Of a stretch of 35,395 bases of DNA, positions 25,477 to 34,721 are shown piece after piece. The stretch comes from an uncultured Phenylobacterium sp. (GTDB lineage: Bacteria; Pseudomonadota; Alphaproteobacteria; Caulobacterales; Caulobacteraceae): NCBI RefSeq assembly GCF_902826855.1, contig NZ_CADEGK010000016.1:1-35395 (forward strand), given 5' to 3'. A model generated the notes under the pieces. That model did no database searches. It saw nothing but the letters and a program-made list of their open reading frames with translations, and was not told the origin of the DNA. Every line of letters starts with the position of its first letter. Within the stretch, counting starts at the first letter, position 1. A program made the translations under genes and the position numbers.

Positions 25477-26591
25477 TCAGGAAGATCCTCTTGCGCCGCG
25501 ATCGGCAGCAACACCCGGAAGACGGTGCGGCCGGGCTCGGACTCGAAGTCGATGAGGCCGCCGTGGCCGGCGACCAGCTTGGCCACCAGCGCCAGGCCGA
25601 GGCCCGCGCCATTGGTCTTGGAGGTGACGAACGGCTGGAACAGGCTCTCGCGGATGTGCTCGGGCACGCCGGGGCCGTTGTCGACGATGCGCACCTCTAT
25701 CGGCGCCCCGCGAAGGACCTGGCCCTTGGCCGAGCGCACCCGCACCCCATGGCGGTAGGCGGTGTGGATCGAGACCTCACCGCGCCCGTCGCCGCGCGCG
25801 TGGGCGGCCTCGGCGGCGTTCTTCACCAGGTTTAGGAAGACCTGAATCAGCTGGTCCTCGTCGCCCATCACCGGCGGCAGGGAGGGGTCGTAGTGCTCCT
25901 TCAGGCCGAGGCCGTCGGCGACGCCGTTGGCGGCGAGCGCCCGGATGCGGTCCAGGACCTGGTGGATGTTGATCGGACTGAGTGACGGCAGGGCGTCGTC
26001 GGAGAAGGCCTCCATCCGGTCGACGAGGCGGCGCACGCGGTCGGTCTCATCGACGATCAGTTGGGCCAGCGGCGCGTCCTCGGCCTTGGCGCCCGACTTC
26101 AGAAGCTGGGCCGCGCCGCGGATGCCGGCCAGCGGGTTCTTGATCTCGTGCGCCAGCATGCGGCCCAGGCCTACGAGCGAGCGCAGCCCGGCCGCCTCAT
26201 GGGCGCTGCGCTCGTTGCCCAGCCCGTTCTTTACCGACAGCGTCAGCAGCACCGAACCGTCGCCCAGGGGCGCGGCGGCGCCGTCCGCCTCGAACGGGGG
26301 CAGGCCGAAGAGGCTGATCTGCACCCCGCGCTCGCGCACCCGGGCGCCCTCCTCGATGGCCCGGTCGAGCAGCGACACCATCGCCGAGCCGTGCGGCAGG
26401 GCGGCGCGAAACCGCCCGCGCGCGAGGAGACCCAGTCCCTGTCCGAACAGGGTCTCGGCCGCCTCGTTGACCGCCACCAGGCTGCCGTCGGCGTCGACCA
26501 CCAGGGCGGGGTCGGGACTGAGCTCGAAGGCCGCCGACTTCAGGGCGTCCATGTCGACGCCACGGGCCTTGATCCGGGTCGTGCCGTTCAT
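25473..26591 (-). CDS. ntrB: Nitrogen-sensing histidine kinase NtrB
   Basis: The ATG at 26591, overlapping the dusB stop, gives 372 soluble residues. A PAS domain (about 18-120, [20 protein letters not shown]) precedes a HisKA with H148 ([16 protein letters not shown]) and ATPase boxes [19 protein letters not shown] and GAGLGLALV. NtrB is controlled by PII proteins through the kinase core and phosphorylates or dephosphorylates NtrC. The dusB-ntrBC operon is the standard alphaproteobacterial layout. Confidence 0.95.
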
Positions 26592-27595
26592 GCTGCAAGC
26601 CTGTGATCTGGAGTTCGCCAAAGGGCGGCCAGGCCGTCCTCGACCGATCGGGCGTCCTCCAGGCGACATAGCGCCGAGCGTGCGTCTCTCCGGGCCTGCG
26701 GGTCGGCGGGCCAGGGGGCGCTTTCGATGTAGGCGGCCAGGTGCTTGCGGAAGATCCGCAGGCCCAGCCGCTCGCCGTAGAAATCCAGGCTGTCACGGAA
26801 GTGAGCCAGCGCGATCGCGAGCCGCGTCTCCGTTCCGGGCTCGGCGAAGGGCCGGCCGTCTAGCTCCGCCTCGATCTGCGCGGCGATCCAGGGTTTGCCG
26901 TAGACGCCGCGCCCCACCATCACCGCGTCGGCTCCGGAAGCGGCCAGGGCGGCCCGCGCGCTCGCGCCGTCGATAATGTCGCCGTTGACGATCACCGGAA
27001 TCGAGACCGCGGCCTTGACCGAGGCCACCGCCGCCCAGTCCGCCTGGCCCTTGTAGAACTGGCATCGCGTGCGGCCATGGACCGTCACCGCCTGGATGCC
27101 GAGCGCCTCGGCGCGGGCGGCGAGTTCCGGGGCGTTCCTTGAGGCGTCGTCCCACCCAAGGCGCATCTTCACCGTGACCGGAACGTCCACCGCCTCCACC
27201 GCGGCGGCCATCAGGGTCGCGGCCAGCTCAGGTTCCCGCATCAGGGCCGAGCCAGCGAGCGCGCCCGTGACTTCCTTGGCGGGACAGCCGAAGTTGAGGT
27301 CGATGATCTGCGCCCCGGCCGCGACTGCCAGCCGGGCGCCGCTGGCTATATGCTCCGGCGTGCGCCCGACCAGCTGCACGACCATCAGCGGGAGCCCCTC
27401 GCCTACCGCAGCGCGGCGCACCACATCGGGACGGCCCTTGGCGAACTCGGCGCAGGCGACCATCTCGGTGGCCACGTAGCTGGCCCCCAGGCGACTTGCG
27501 GCCCGGCGGAATGGCAGGTCAGAGACGCCGGTCATCGGCGCAATCCAGACCCGGCCCCCGACGACCATTTGACCGAGCTTGAGCGAATTGCTCAT
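26588..27595 (-). CDS. dusB: tRNA-dihydrouridine synthase B (NifR3)
   Basis: This 335-residue flavoenzyme reduces uridine in the tRNA D-loop. It has APMTGVSDLPFR, the VQLVGRTP strand, the active-site segment NFGCPAKEVTG with catalytic Cys, KMRLGWDD, VHGRTRCQFYKG and the FMN-binding end GADAVMVGRGVYGKPW. It is the first gene of the ntrB-ntrC unit, historically named nifR3. It is divergent from ispDF across 98 bases that must hold both promoters. I see no clear -35/-10 in that gap. Confidence 0.95.
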   Translation of the reverse strand: MSNSLKLGQMVVGGRVWIAPMTGVSDLPFRRAASRLGASYVATEMVACAEFAKGRPDVVRRAAVGEGLPLMVVQLVGRTPEHIASGARLAVAAGAQIIDLNFGCPAKEVTGALAGSALMREPELAATLMAAAVEAVDVPVTVKMRLGWDDASRNAPELAARAEALGIQAVTVHGRTRCQFYKGQADWAAVASVKAAVSIPVIVNGDIIDGASARAALAASGADAVMVGRGVYGKPWIAAQIEAELDGRPFAEPGTETRLAIALAHFRDSLDFYGERLGLRIFRKHLAAYIESAPWPADPQARRDARSALCRLEDARSVEDGLAALWRTPDHRLAA

Positions 27596-27693
27596 TTTGT
27601 ACGCATGTCCATCGCCGACTTTTTAGGCAGATGTTGCGGCGCAGTAAAGCCTGAATGCTGGCGTCCCACGGCGGCGCTCCTTAGAAACGCATC

Positions 27694-28839
27694 ATGAGTT
27701 TTTCCGCGGTGATCGTGGCGGCTGGCGAGGGCCTGCGCGCCGGGCCGGGCGAGCCCAAAGCCTGGCGCGACCTTGGCGGAAGGCCGATCGTGCGCTGGTC
27801 GGTGGAAGGACTGCTGGCCGCGGGAGCGCGCGAAGTGGTCGTGGTCGTCGCCCGCGATCGCCTGGCGCAAGCCGACGAGGCGCTGGCGGGGCTCGTCGGC
27901 TGGAAGGCAGTCACCGGCGGCAAGACCCGCGCCGAATCGGTGCAGGCGGGGCTGGCGGCGATTACCGCGGCGCGCACCCAGCCGGTGCTGATCCATGACG
28001 CCGCGCGGCCCTTCGTCACCCGCGCTCACGTCGAGCGCCTGCTCGCGGCCCTGGACCTCGCGGATGGCGCCATCCCCACGCTGCCCGTGCCGGACACCTT
28101 GAAGCGCGGCGAGGGCCTGGTGGACGAGACCGTTTCGCGTGAGGGTCTGCACCGCGCGCAGACCCCGCAGGCCTTTCGACTCGGCAAGCTGAAGGCCGCC
28201 TACCGGCGCTGGCCCGCGGGCGAGGAACCGACGGACGATGCGGCGGTCATGGAGCGGGCGGGCGGCAACGTGGCCATGGCGCGCGGCGACCCGATGCTGA
28301 TGAAGCTGACTTGGCCGGAAGACTTCTTGCTGGCCGAGCAACTGGCTGCGGGCCGTCGGATCGTGCGCATGGGCCAGGGCATCGACGCCCACCGCTTCGG
28401 ACCGGGCGACGTGGTCTGGCTGGGCGGCATCCGCATCCAGCACGATCTGGGGTTGGTCGGGCATTCCGACGCCGACTGCGGCCTGCACGCCCTGACCGAC
28501 GCGGTGCTGGGCGCCATCGCCGACGGCGACATCGGCGAGCACTTTCCGCCCAGCGATCCCCAGTGGAGAGGCGCCTCGTCAGATCAGTTCCTGACGCACG
28601 CCGTGCGGCGTGTGGCGGCCCGCGGCGGGCGGATCCTCAACGCCGACCTGACGCTGATCTGCGAGCGCCCCAAGATCCGGCCCCACCGCGACGCCATGCG
28701 GGCCCGTATCGCCGAATTGCTCGGCATTCCGGTCGACCGCGTCTCGGTCAAGGCGACCACCACCGAGGGCATGGGGTTCACCGGCCGCGAGGAGGGCCTC
28801 ATGGCCCAGGCCGTCGTCGCCGTCGAGACGCCGCTCTAG
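27694..28839 (+). CDS. ispDF: Bifunctional IspD/IspF (MEP pathway)
   Basis: This 381-residue fusion has an N-terminal cytidylyltransferase (about 1-225): [10 protein letters not shown] with [12 protein letters not shown] and [10 protein letters not shown]-terminal MECDP synthase (about 226-381) carries GIDAHRF zinc ligands, [25 protein letters not shown] and [16 protein letters not shown]. It performs the third and fifth steps of isoprenoid precursor synthesis. IspDF fusions are typical of alpha- and epsilonproteobacteria. Its TAG is shared with the stop of the convergent gene (CTAG at 28836-28839). Confidence 0.96.
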   Translation: MSFSAVIVAAGEGLRAGPGEPKAWRDLGGRPIVRWSVEGLLAAGAREVVVVVARDRLAQADEALAGLVGWKAVTGGKTRAESVQAGLAAITAARTQPVLIHDAARPFVTRAHVERLLAALDLADGAIPTLPVPDTLKRGEGLVDETVSREGLHRAQTPQAFRLGKLKAAYRRWPAGEEPTDDAAVMERAGGNVAMARGDPMLMKLTWPEDFLLAEQLAAGRRIVRMGQGIDAHRFGPGDVVWLGGIRIQHDLGLVGHSDADCGLHALTDAVLGAIADGDIGEHFPPSDPQWRGASSDQFLTHAVRRVAARGGRILNADLTLICERPKIRPHRDAMRARIAELLGIPVDRVSVKATTTEGMGFTGREEGLMAQAVVAVETPL

Positions 28840-31139
28840 GGCAGCCAGGCCCAGCGGCCCTGCATGTTGAGGTAGAGGGCGCCGGCGAGGTTGGTGTAGT
28901 CGTCGGTCCAAGGGCGGGCGAGGAACGGATTGACCGTGCGCCACTTGCCCGAGGCGGTGAAGCCCGCCAGCGCCCCGTGACTTCGGGCGACGATCACCGC
29001 GTCTTCCGGAGAGTCCCAACTCTTGTCCTCTTTCGGCCCGGGCCGGTAATTCTGCGCCAGCGCCCATCCGCCCGCCTTGCGCGCCACCGCCTGGGCGGGC
29101 CCCATCAGGTCCAGGTTGCGGTTCGAAAGGTGCAGGATCAGCACGCCATCGGGCTTCAGCTTGGTCAGGTAGCCGCGGACGGCCTCCACGGTGAGCAGGT
29201 GGGCCGGCACCGCGTCCGACGAGAAGGCGTCGATCAACAGGATGTCGAACTGGTCCGCAGGTTGCTGCGCCACCGTCAGCCTCGCGTCGCCGATGACGTA
29301 GTCGATCGGACCCTTGGCGCACTCGGTCGTGTAGCTGAAGTTCGCCGGATCGCTCGCGATGCGGACCACGAGCGGGTCGATCTCGAAGAAGGTCAGGGCG
29401 TCGCCCGGCCGGACATAGGCCGCCACGGAACCGGTGCCGAGGCCGACGGCGCCGATCCGCAGCGCCTGGCTCTGCGCCTGCTTGGCGCGGAATACCTGCC
29501 CGATGGGCGTGCTCGGCGCGTAGTAGACCAGCGGACGGCAGCGCATGCCGGCGGCCTGGGCCTGGGCGCCGTGCAGGGTCGTGCCATGGGCCAGCATCTT
29601 CACCTGGCCGCCCAGGGCTGGGACCGTCGTTTGGGAGAGCTTCATAACGCCGAAGAAGCTGCGCCAGCTTTGCAGCGTATCCGTCCGGTCCGCCGCCGTT
29701 TGGGCGGCGTAGGAGAGGATGGCGATGATCAGGGTGAAGAACAGGGCCCGGCCGCGGACGACGAACGCGCAGACTACTGCCAGCGTCAGCAGAGCCTTCA
29801 TCCCCGTGTCGAACAGCTCGGCCTGATCGAAGGTCCCGACGACGGAGCGGGTGGTCAGGTTCGGCCCCACGAACGCCTCGGCCACGGGCGTCAGGGTCGC
29901 GGCGGCGACGCCGAGCAAGAACATCGCCCATATCCAGATCGGGACCCTCTGCAGGTCGCCCCATGGGCGCGCGAGGCAGGCGAGGACCAGGACGATCGGA
30001 TATTCGATCACGTCGTTGAAGATCACGGGGGCGACGAAGGCGTTGAACCCGCCGCCCACGACCCCGCCGATCGACAGGCAGAGATAGAACTCGGTCAGCC
30101 GCCGGGGATCCGGCCGCCCCTGCACCAGGCGCTGGTGGCACACCAGCGCGGTGAGGAAGAAGGCGACAAGGTGGATGGACAGCTGCAGGCCGTAGAACGT
30201 GGTCCGGAACGGCAGCATGGCCACACAGGCCGCCAGGGCGGCGGCCTGCAGCGCCAGCGTGAGCTCAGGCGAGATCGCCGGCTTCGCCTGGAAGGCGATG
30301 ACGAAGGTGCCAAGGTACAGCGCGAGCGGCAGCACCCACAGGAACGGCGCGGAGGCCACGTCGGTGGTGATGTAGGCGGTGACCCCCAGCATCAGACTGG
30401 ACGGAATGGCCGCAAGCGCCACCCACCCCAGGCGCTCGCGCCAGGCGCCGGGCGGAGCCGCCATCCGCGGGGCCTCCATCGCCGCCTCGGCGTGGACGCG
30501 TGAAATGGTGAGCGCCAGGGCCCCGATCAGCAGGATGAAGACCCCATAGCCCGTGCTCCAGCCATAACGCTGAAATACGACGGTTAAGGCGGGCTCCACG
30601 ATCAACGGATAGGCGAGCAGCGCGAGCAGGCTGCCCAGGTTGCTGGCGGCGTAGAGGACATACGGCTCCTTGCCCTGCGTCGCCCCGATGGTGCGCGCGT
30701 GCCACGCCTGGACCAGGGGCGCGGTGGCGGACAGGACGGCGAAAGGTGCGCCTATCGACAGGGCGAGCACACTGAGCAGCCAAAGGTTCGGATGCTCGGA
30801 CGAGGGCGGGCCGGCCAGGCTGTTGACCCTGAGCGGCAGGGCGATGGCAGCGGTCAGCAGCAGGGCGATGTGCGTGATCGCCTGGCCGCGTACGGAGCGG
30901 ATGCGCTGCAGGGCGTGGGCGTAGGCGTAGCCGACCAGCAGCGCGATCTGGAAGAACGCCTGGGAGGTGTTCCAGACCGACGGGCTACCGCCCAGCAGTG
31001 GCAGCACCAGCTTGGCCACCATGGGCTGCACCAGGAATACCAGGGCCGCGCTGGAGAAGACCGTGATCGCAAACAGGGCCGGCGGGACGCTCCCGGTGGA
31101 GGATCCGGCAGAGGCGACTTTTCGGGCGGCGTCACTCAT
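28836..31139 (-). CDS. Fused MFS / spermidine-synthase-like membrane protein
   Basis: This 767-residue protein has an N-terminal membrane half with many hydrophobic helices from about 20 to 480, the first being [20 protein letters not shown]. The C-terminal cytosolic half carries a SAM-binding Rossmann motif, [15 protein letters not shown], followed by [12 protein letters not shown] and a DILLIDAF strand. This matches the 'fused MFS/spermidine synthase' group. Whether it makes or moves polyamines is not established. It is cell-membrane located and stands alone on its strand. Its start is 79 bases from the divergent cinA gene. Confidence 0.9.
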   Translation of the reverse strand: MSDAARKVASAGSSTGSVPPALFAITVFSSAALVFLVQPMVAKLVLPLLGGSPSVWNTSQAFFQIALLVGYAYAHALQRIRSVRGQAITHIALLLTAAIALPLRVNSLAGPPSSEHPNLWLLSVLALSIGAPFAVLSATAPLVQAWHARTIGATQGKEPYVLYAASNLGSLLALLAYPLIVEPALTVVFQRYGWSTGYGVFILLIGALALTISRVHAEAAMEAPRMAAPPGAWRERLGWVALAAIPSSLMLGVTAYITTDVASAPFLWVLPLALYLGTFVIAFQAKPAISPELTLALQAAALAACVAMLPFRTTFYGLQLSIHLVAFFLTALVCHQRLVQGRPDPRRLTEFYLCLSIGGVVGGGFNAFVAPVIFNDVIEYPIVLVLACLARPWGDLQRVPIWIWAMFLLGVAAATLTPVAEAFVGPNLTTRSVVGTFDQAELFDTGMKALLTLAVVCAFVVRGRALFFTLIIAILSYAAQTAADRTDTLQSWRSFFGVMKLSQTTVPALGGQVKMLAHGTTLHGAQAQAAGMRCRPLVYYAPSTPIGQVFRAKQAQSQALRIGAVGLGTGSVAAYVRPGDALTFFEIDPLVVRIASDPANFSYTTECAKGPIDYVIGDARLTVAQQPADQFDILLIDAFSSDAVPAHLLTVEAVRGYLTKLKPDGVLILHLSNRNLDLMGPAQAVARKAGGWALAQNYRPGPKEDKSWDSPEDAVIVARSHGALAGFTASGKWRTVNPFLARPWTDDYTNLAGALYLNMQGRWAWLP

Positions 31140-31217
31140 CGGGCTCGAATCGCCTTGATCGGAATGTGCGGCCGATGCTCTGTGGTCCCAACCCAGCCGT
31201 AAAGAGACCTCGCGCCC

Positions 31218-31715
31218 ATGTTCAACCTGGAGATCGTCACCCTGGCCCGCCTGCTGATCGACGAGGCGCGGGAACGGTCGTTGCGAATCGTAACCGCCGA
31301 GAGTTGTACCGGCGGCCTCGTGGCGGGCGCCATCTGCTCGATCTCCGGCTCGTCGGACGTCTTCGAGCGCGGCTTCGTCACCTATTCAAATCGCGCGAAA
31401 CAGGAGCTGCTGGGTGTGCCTGGCGACCTGATCGCCGACCTGGGCGCGGTCTCCGAGCCGGTGGCGCGGATGATGGCCGAAGGCGCCCTTGAGGCTTCCA
31501 ACGCTCACCTCGCCGTGGCGATCACCGGCGTCGCGGGCCCCGGCGGCGGCACCAAGATGAAGCCGGTAGGCACCGTCCATATCGCCACGGCGCGCACCAA
31601 CCAGCGGCTGGTGCACGAGGAACACTTCTTCGAGGAAGAAACCCGCGAGGGCGTCCAGCTCGCGGCCGTGCAGGCCGCCCTGCAGATGATGCGCGACCGC
31701 CTGGTTTCGAACTGA
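31218..31715 (+). CDS. cinA: CinA-family nicotinamide-nucleotide amidohydrolase (PncC)
   Basis: This 165-residue protein is the stand-alone CinA C-terminal domain: VTAESCTGGLVAGAICSISG with the active Ser region, FVTYSNRAKQELLGVP, AITGVAGPGGGT and PVGTVHIA. It deamidates nicotinamide mononucleotide for NAD recycling. It has no N-terminal MoaB-like half. It is divergent from the fused MFS gene and convergent with the gene ending at 31726. The call is firm; the older competence name is historical. Confidence 0.93.
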   Translation: MFNLEIVTLARLLIDEARERSLRIVTAESCTGGLVAGAICSISGSSDVFERGFVTYSNRAKQELLGVPGDLIADLGAVSEPVARMMAEGALEASNAHLAVAITGVAGPGGGTKMKPVGTVHIATARTNQRLVHEEHFFEEETREGVQLAAVQAALQMMRDRLVSN

Positions 31716-31725
31716 TCGACCAGAC

Positions 31726-32811
31726 CTAAGCCGCCAGGTTGTTCGATAGCCGCTGGAAGACGGGGTTGTTGTAGTAGCCGCGCAGCCGCCCCGCCGCGGC
31801 CTTTCCGGCCGTCATCAGCGCCTTGTGGTCCGGTGTAGCCGGCGTCCCCGCCGCCAGTCCGCTCAAGGCTGCCCAGGCGATCAGGCTCGCCCGCACATTG
31901 TTGACGAGGCAGAACTGGCTGCCCCGGTTCCAATTGGAGTCCCTGGGGTGCCGCATCATCAGCAGGGCGCCGTGTTGCGGATGGGCCAGCGCATAGTCGC
32001 CGCGGCCCAGGCGGATGACCGAGAAGGGGCTTGTCCCGAGATCGATCGCGTTGATGTCGGCCAGCGCCAGCGGCTTCCCGGCCAGGACCGATGCGATCTG
32101 CGCGCGCTGGCTGTCGGACCACCGGTCTGGGATCAGGGGGGGCTGGAGAGGCGGCGGGCTCGCCTCGAAGCCCTTGTACGCCTGACCTTGGGCCGCAACG
32201 AAGCCGATCACCAGCCGGCGCGGCACCCGCAGGACGTCGATCGATTGCGATCCGGCCGCCGGCACGTCGGCTTTCACCGCCTTCGCCATCGCCGCGAACA
32301 GGTCCACCAGAGATAGCGGCTGTCCGTTGATCTCGAACGGCTGGCCGCCACCTCCCGAAAGCGCCGCGGTCGCCTGCCGGACCTGTGCGAAGGCGATTGG
32401 TCCGCCGAGCCGCACCTCGACCTGGCTGGACCAGCCGAAGGGCCACAGCCAGATCGTGAGATGAGCTTTAACCGCCGGGTGTCCCGCCAGCCGGAACGTC
32501 GCAGGGAGGGCCTTTGGCCGGCATCGAAGCGGCGCCAGCCACTCCCGCGGACCGGGCGAACCGGCGGTCGCCAGCTTCAAGGCTTGCACATAGCGCCACC
32601 AGAAATGCTCATGGACCTGATCCCCTGCGAGGGGAAACAGCCGCAGCGCCGCGCCGTCCTTGGGCCCCGCGCCCTGACGCATCGCGCGGTACTCGGCGGG
32701 CGAGGCCAGGAAGGCGAGGTCGGGCGAGAGGTCCGACACTTGCAAAAGCGGTGTCGGCCAAAGGTGCGTATCGAAGGCCGAAATGATCAGCCGGCCTGCG
32801 TCGGGCAACAC
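31726..32811 (-). CDS. Hypothetical protein, 361 residues, possible 5' frameshift
   Basis: A GTG at 32811 opens a 361-residue frame (MLPDAGRLIISAFDTHLW). The protein is soluble, rich in Pro, Trp and Ala, without recognised domains; it has a VEVRLGGPIAFAQVRQATA strand-helix near 130-150 and a C-terminal helical tail. Upstream, the frame from 32953 reads a coding-like peptide (KDPPSHYRAVVLWVKLAE) in a different phase that would join smoothly to this protein if one base were changed near 32810. The real gene may therefore begin at 32953 and be frameshifted, or this is an independent GTG start. The function is unknown. Confidence 0.65.
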   Translation of the reverse strand: MLPDAGRLIISAFDTHLWPTPLLQVSDLSPDLAFLASPAEYRAMRQGAGPKDGAALRLFPLAGDQVHEHFWWRYVQALKLATAGSPGPREWLAPLRCRPKALPATFRLAGHPAVKAHLTIWLWPFGWSSQVEVRLGGPIAFAQVRQATAALSGGGGQPFEINGQPLSLVDLFAAMAKAVKADVPAAGSQSIDVLRVPRRLVIGFVAAQGQAYKGFEASPPPLQPPLIPDRWSDSQRAQIASVLAGKPLALADINAIDLGTSPFSVIRLGRGDYALAHPQHGALLMMRHPRDSNWNRGSQFCLVNNVRASLIAWAALSGLAAGTPATPDHKALMTAGKAAAGRLRGYYNNPVFQRLSNNLAA

Positions 32812-32968
32812 AACGCGCCTCCGCCAGCTTGACCCAAAGAACGACGGCCCGATAATGCGAAGGCGGGTCCTTGAAGTCCACGGAAATCCTGGAGTCGCAA
32901 AAGCGGATGGCGATAGCGTCCGCCTCGGGAGACCCGCGAGGGTCCTCCATCATGAAAGAAACGATTTC

Positions 32969-32994
32969 CCACGCCGGCCGTCAGGCCGGCGTGG
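32969..32994. terminator. Perfect 11-bp hairpin, likely bidirectional terminator
   Basis: CCACGCCGGCC (32969-32979) and GGCCGGCGTGG (32984-32994) are exact reverse complements around GTCA. The hairpin lies just after the stop of the minus-strand gene ending at 33012. A CTGTTT follows on the plus strand and GAAATCGTTTC on the minus strand, so the T-runs are weak. It is the strongest terminator-like hairpin in the window. Confidence 0.65.
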
Positions 32995-33011
32995 CTGTTT
33001 CGGGCACGGGT

Positions 33012-34259
33012 TCAGGCCGGCCCGATGACCAACGGTGGATCAGTGATTCCCAGGCCTGCGACCGCGCCCCTGGCGATCTCCGGCGCCTCCTTGGCCGCGA
33101 CGCGCTTGACGTTGCCCGCCGCGCTGGGCCGCCACGTGCCGTCGGAGGCCAACTCGCGCAGGGTGTTCGATGGGGCCAGGGTCGTCGGGCCGAGGTGGCG
33201 CAAGGCTCCGACGTAATCCCCTTCCGAGATCAGCGCGGCAAGGCTCCCCCGCAGGGCCGGATCCTGCGCCTCGAGTTGATACCAGCCCAGGACGACAACA
33301 CCGCCGGACGCAGTGCGAGCGGCGGCCGCGCCCACGTAGGTCACCGCGCCCGCTGTCACCGTGACCGGGTCCAGGTCATCCCCGGCCGTCTGCAGCGCGC
33401 GGATCAGCATCTGACGCTCGTCATCGCCCTCCGTGACGATGAGGGCCCGTTGGGCCGCCGACTTCGATTGCAGCGCCAGGGCGCGCGCCTTCATCACCAA
33501 CAGGTTCCCGACGATCATCACCATGGCCAGTCCAACCGCCAGCAAGATCGCGGTCACCAGCGCCCCCATGCTGACACCGGTCTCCTGGGCAAGGCCCGCC
33601 ACCCAGCGGTTGGCCGCCAGCCAGCCGACCATGAGGGAGAGCCCGATCGAGATGAGGATCGACGCGATGGCGGCGTTCGTGCCGCTGAGGCGGTCGACGT
33701 AGGGAAACTTGGCAAGCGTCAGCAGCATCAAGAGCAGCGCCCCGGGCAGGAAGAAGCTGGTGAGCCGCAGCGAAATCCCGGCGACGGTGTCGGTCCCCAG
33801 GAGGCCGACGCTCAGCTTCTTTTCCACGATCACCGCTGACGGTCGGGAGGGCGTTCCGATGCTGTAGGTGAGGACGGAGCCGACGTTGACGTCCCTTTCC
33901 TCGACGCTCTGCCTGGCCTGCACGCAGAGTGCGACCGGCGCCGCGGTGTGCGCCGGCAGGGACCCGGCGACAGTGACAGCCGCGTGTCCGGCGGCCGCGC
34001 ATCGGGCGGGGTCGCCGCTCATGCGGCCCAGCATGAGGAATTGCGGGCCGGCCAGCCTGATCTGGACATCCTTCAGCTCGGCGTCGCCGGGGTTCTCGAT
34101 CCAGGCGTGAACGCCCATGGTCTGCCCGGCCAGCAGGCTGTTGCCTTCCTGCACGATCGTGAGCACCGCCTTGGGTGGCGGCGCGGCCGTTGCACCCATG
34201 GCGAACGCCGCCAGCAGCACGGCGGCGACCTTCCCCCACAGCCGGCGCAGCCCCGTCAT
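33012..34259 (-). CDS. Membrane protein with Ig-like N-terminal and three TM segments
   Basis: The ATG at 34259, overlapping the upstream stop (ATGA), gives 415 residues. A signal peptide (RRLWGKVAAVLLAAFAMGAT) is followed by a beta-rich extracytoplasmic domain (about 28-150) of DUF11-like or Ig-like style (QTMGVHAWIENPGDAELKDV). Three hydrophobic helices follow near 165-184, 196-216 and 231-253. The C-terminal 150 residues are soluble. No catalytic motif is seen. It is co-transcribed with the Coq10/RatA-like gene, which may be coincidence or point to an envelope or respiratory role. The family is not recognised. Confidence 0.8.
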   Translation of the reverse strand: MTGLRRLWGKVAAVLLAAFAMGATAAPPPKAVLTIVQEGNSLLAGQTMGVHAWIENPGDAELKDVQIRLAGPQFLMLGRMSGDPARCAAAGHAAVTVAGSLPAHTAAPVALCVQARQSVEERDVNVGSVLTYSIGTPSRPSAVIVEKKLSVGLLGTDTVAGISLRLTSFFLPGALLLMLLTLAKFPYVDRLSGTNAAIASILISIGLSLMVGWLAANRWVAGLAQETGVSMGALVTAILLAVGLAMVMIVGNLLVMKARALALQSKSAAQRALIVTEGDDERQMLIRALQTAGDDLDPVTVTAGAVTYVGAAAARTASGGVVVLGWYQLEAQDPALRGSLAALISEGDYVGALRHLGPTTLAPSNTLRELASDGTWRPSAAGNVKRVAAKEAPEIARGAVAGLGITDPPLVIGPA

Positions 34260-34714
34260 GACCCGGGCCCCGGGCCATAGAGCGCCTTCGCCCGATCCTC
34301 GAAACAAGTCATCAGGCGCTCCACGGCGTGGTGGAAGTTGGCCGCGAGCAGGGCCTCCAGGAGCCGTGACTTGAACTGGAAGTCGATGTCGAACTCAACG
34401 CGCGTCCCCGCGCCCTCAGGAACGAAGCGCCAGCGGTTGGTGAGCCTGCGGAACGGGCCGGAGATGAGGCCGACGTCGATCTGCCGGTTGACGGCGTCGC
34501 GCCGCACACGGGTGGAGAACCGCTCCTTGAGGAACGAGAAGCCCACGCCGGCCTCTGCATCCAGGGCATCGACGCCCTCGCCCGCCGCCCGGGCGTTCCA
34601 GGTTCGCATGGACGTGATCCACGGCACGAAGTCCGGATAGCGCTCCACGTCGCCGATCAGCTGGAAGAGCTGGTCCGGCGTGTAGGGCAGGAGCCGGGTG
34701 ACGTGGTGCTGCAA
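34256..34714 (-). CDS. Coq10/RatA-like START-domain protein
   Basis: This 152-residue protein begins MQHHVTRLLPYTPDQLFQLI and has DVERYPDFVPW, FSTRVRRDA, a GPFRRLTNRWRF strand and ending FHHAVERLMTCFEDRA. This is the polyketide-cyclase/START fold of Coq10 and RatA. In mitochondria and bacteria Coq10 binds ubiquinone; E. coli RatA can block 70S assembly. In alphaproteobacteria the lipA-linked copy is generally taken as Coq10-like. It starts 7 bases after the stop of lipA and overlaps the next gene. Confidence 0.88.
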   Translation of the reverse strand: MQHHVTRLLPYTPDQLFQLIGDVERYPDFVPWITSMRTWNARAAGEGVDALDAEAGVGFSFLKERFSTRVRRDAVNRQIDVGLISGPFRRLTNRWRFVPEGAGTRVEFDIDFQFKSRLLEALLAANFHHAVERLMTCFEDRAKALYGPGPGS

Positions 34715-34721
34715 GGGAGGC

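Noticed and set aside
28311-30503. Long plus-strand open frame opposite the MFS-spermidine synthase gene
   Set aside because: It overlaps the end of ispDF and the membrane protein, and has no hydrophobic or domain structure.
32871-33839. Plus-strand open frame opposite the three-TM protein
   Set aside because: It is rich in Gln/Arg/His without domains and lies opposite a gene with a clear signal peptide and TM segments.
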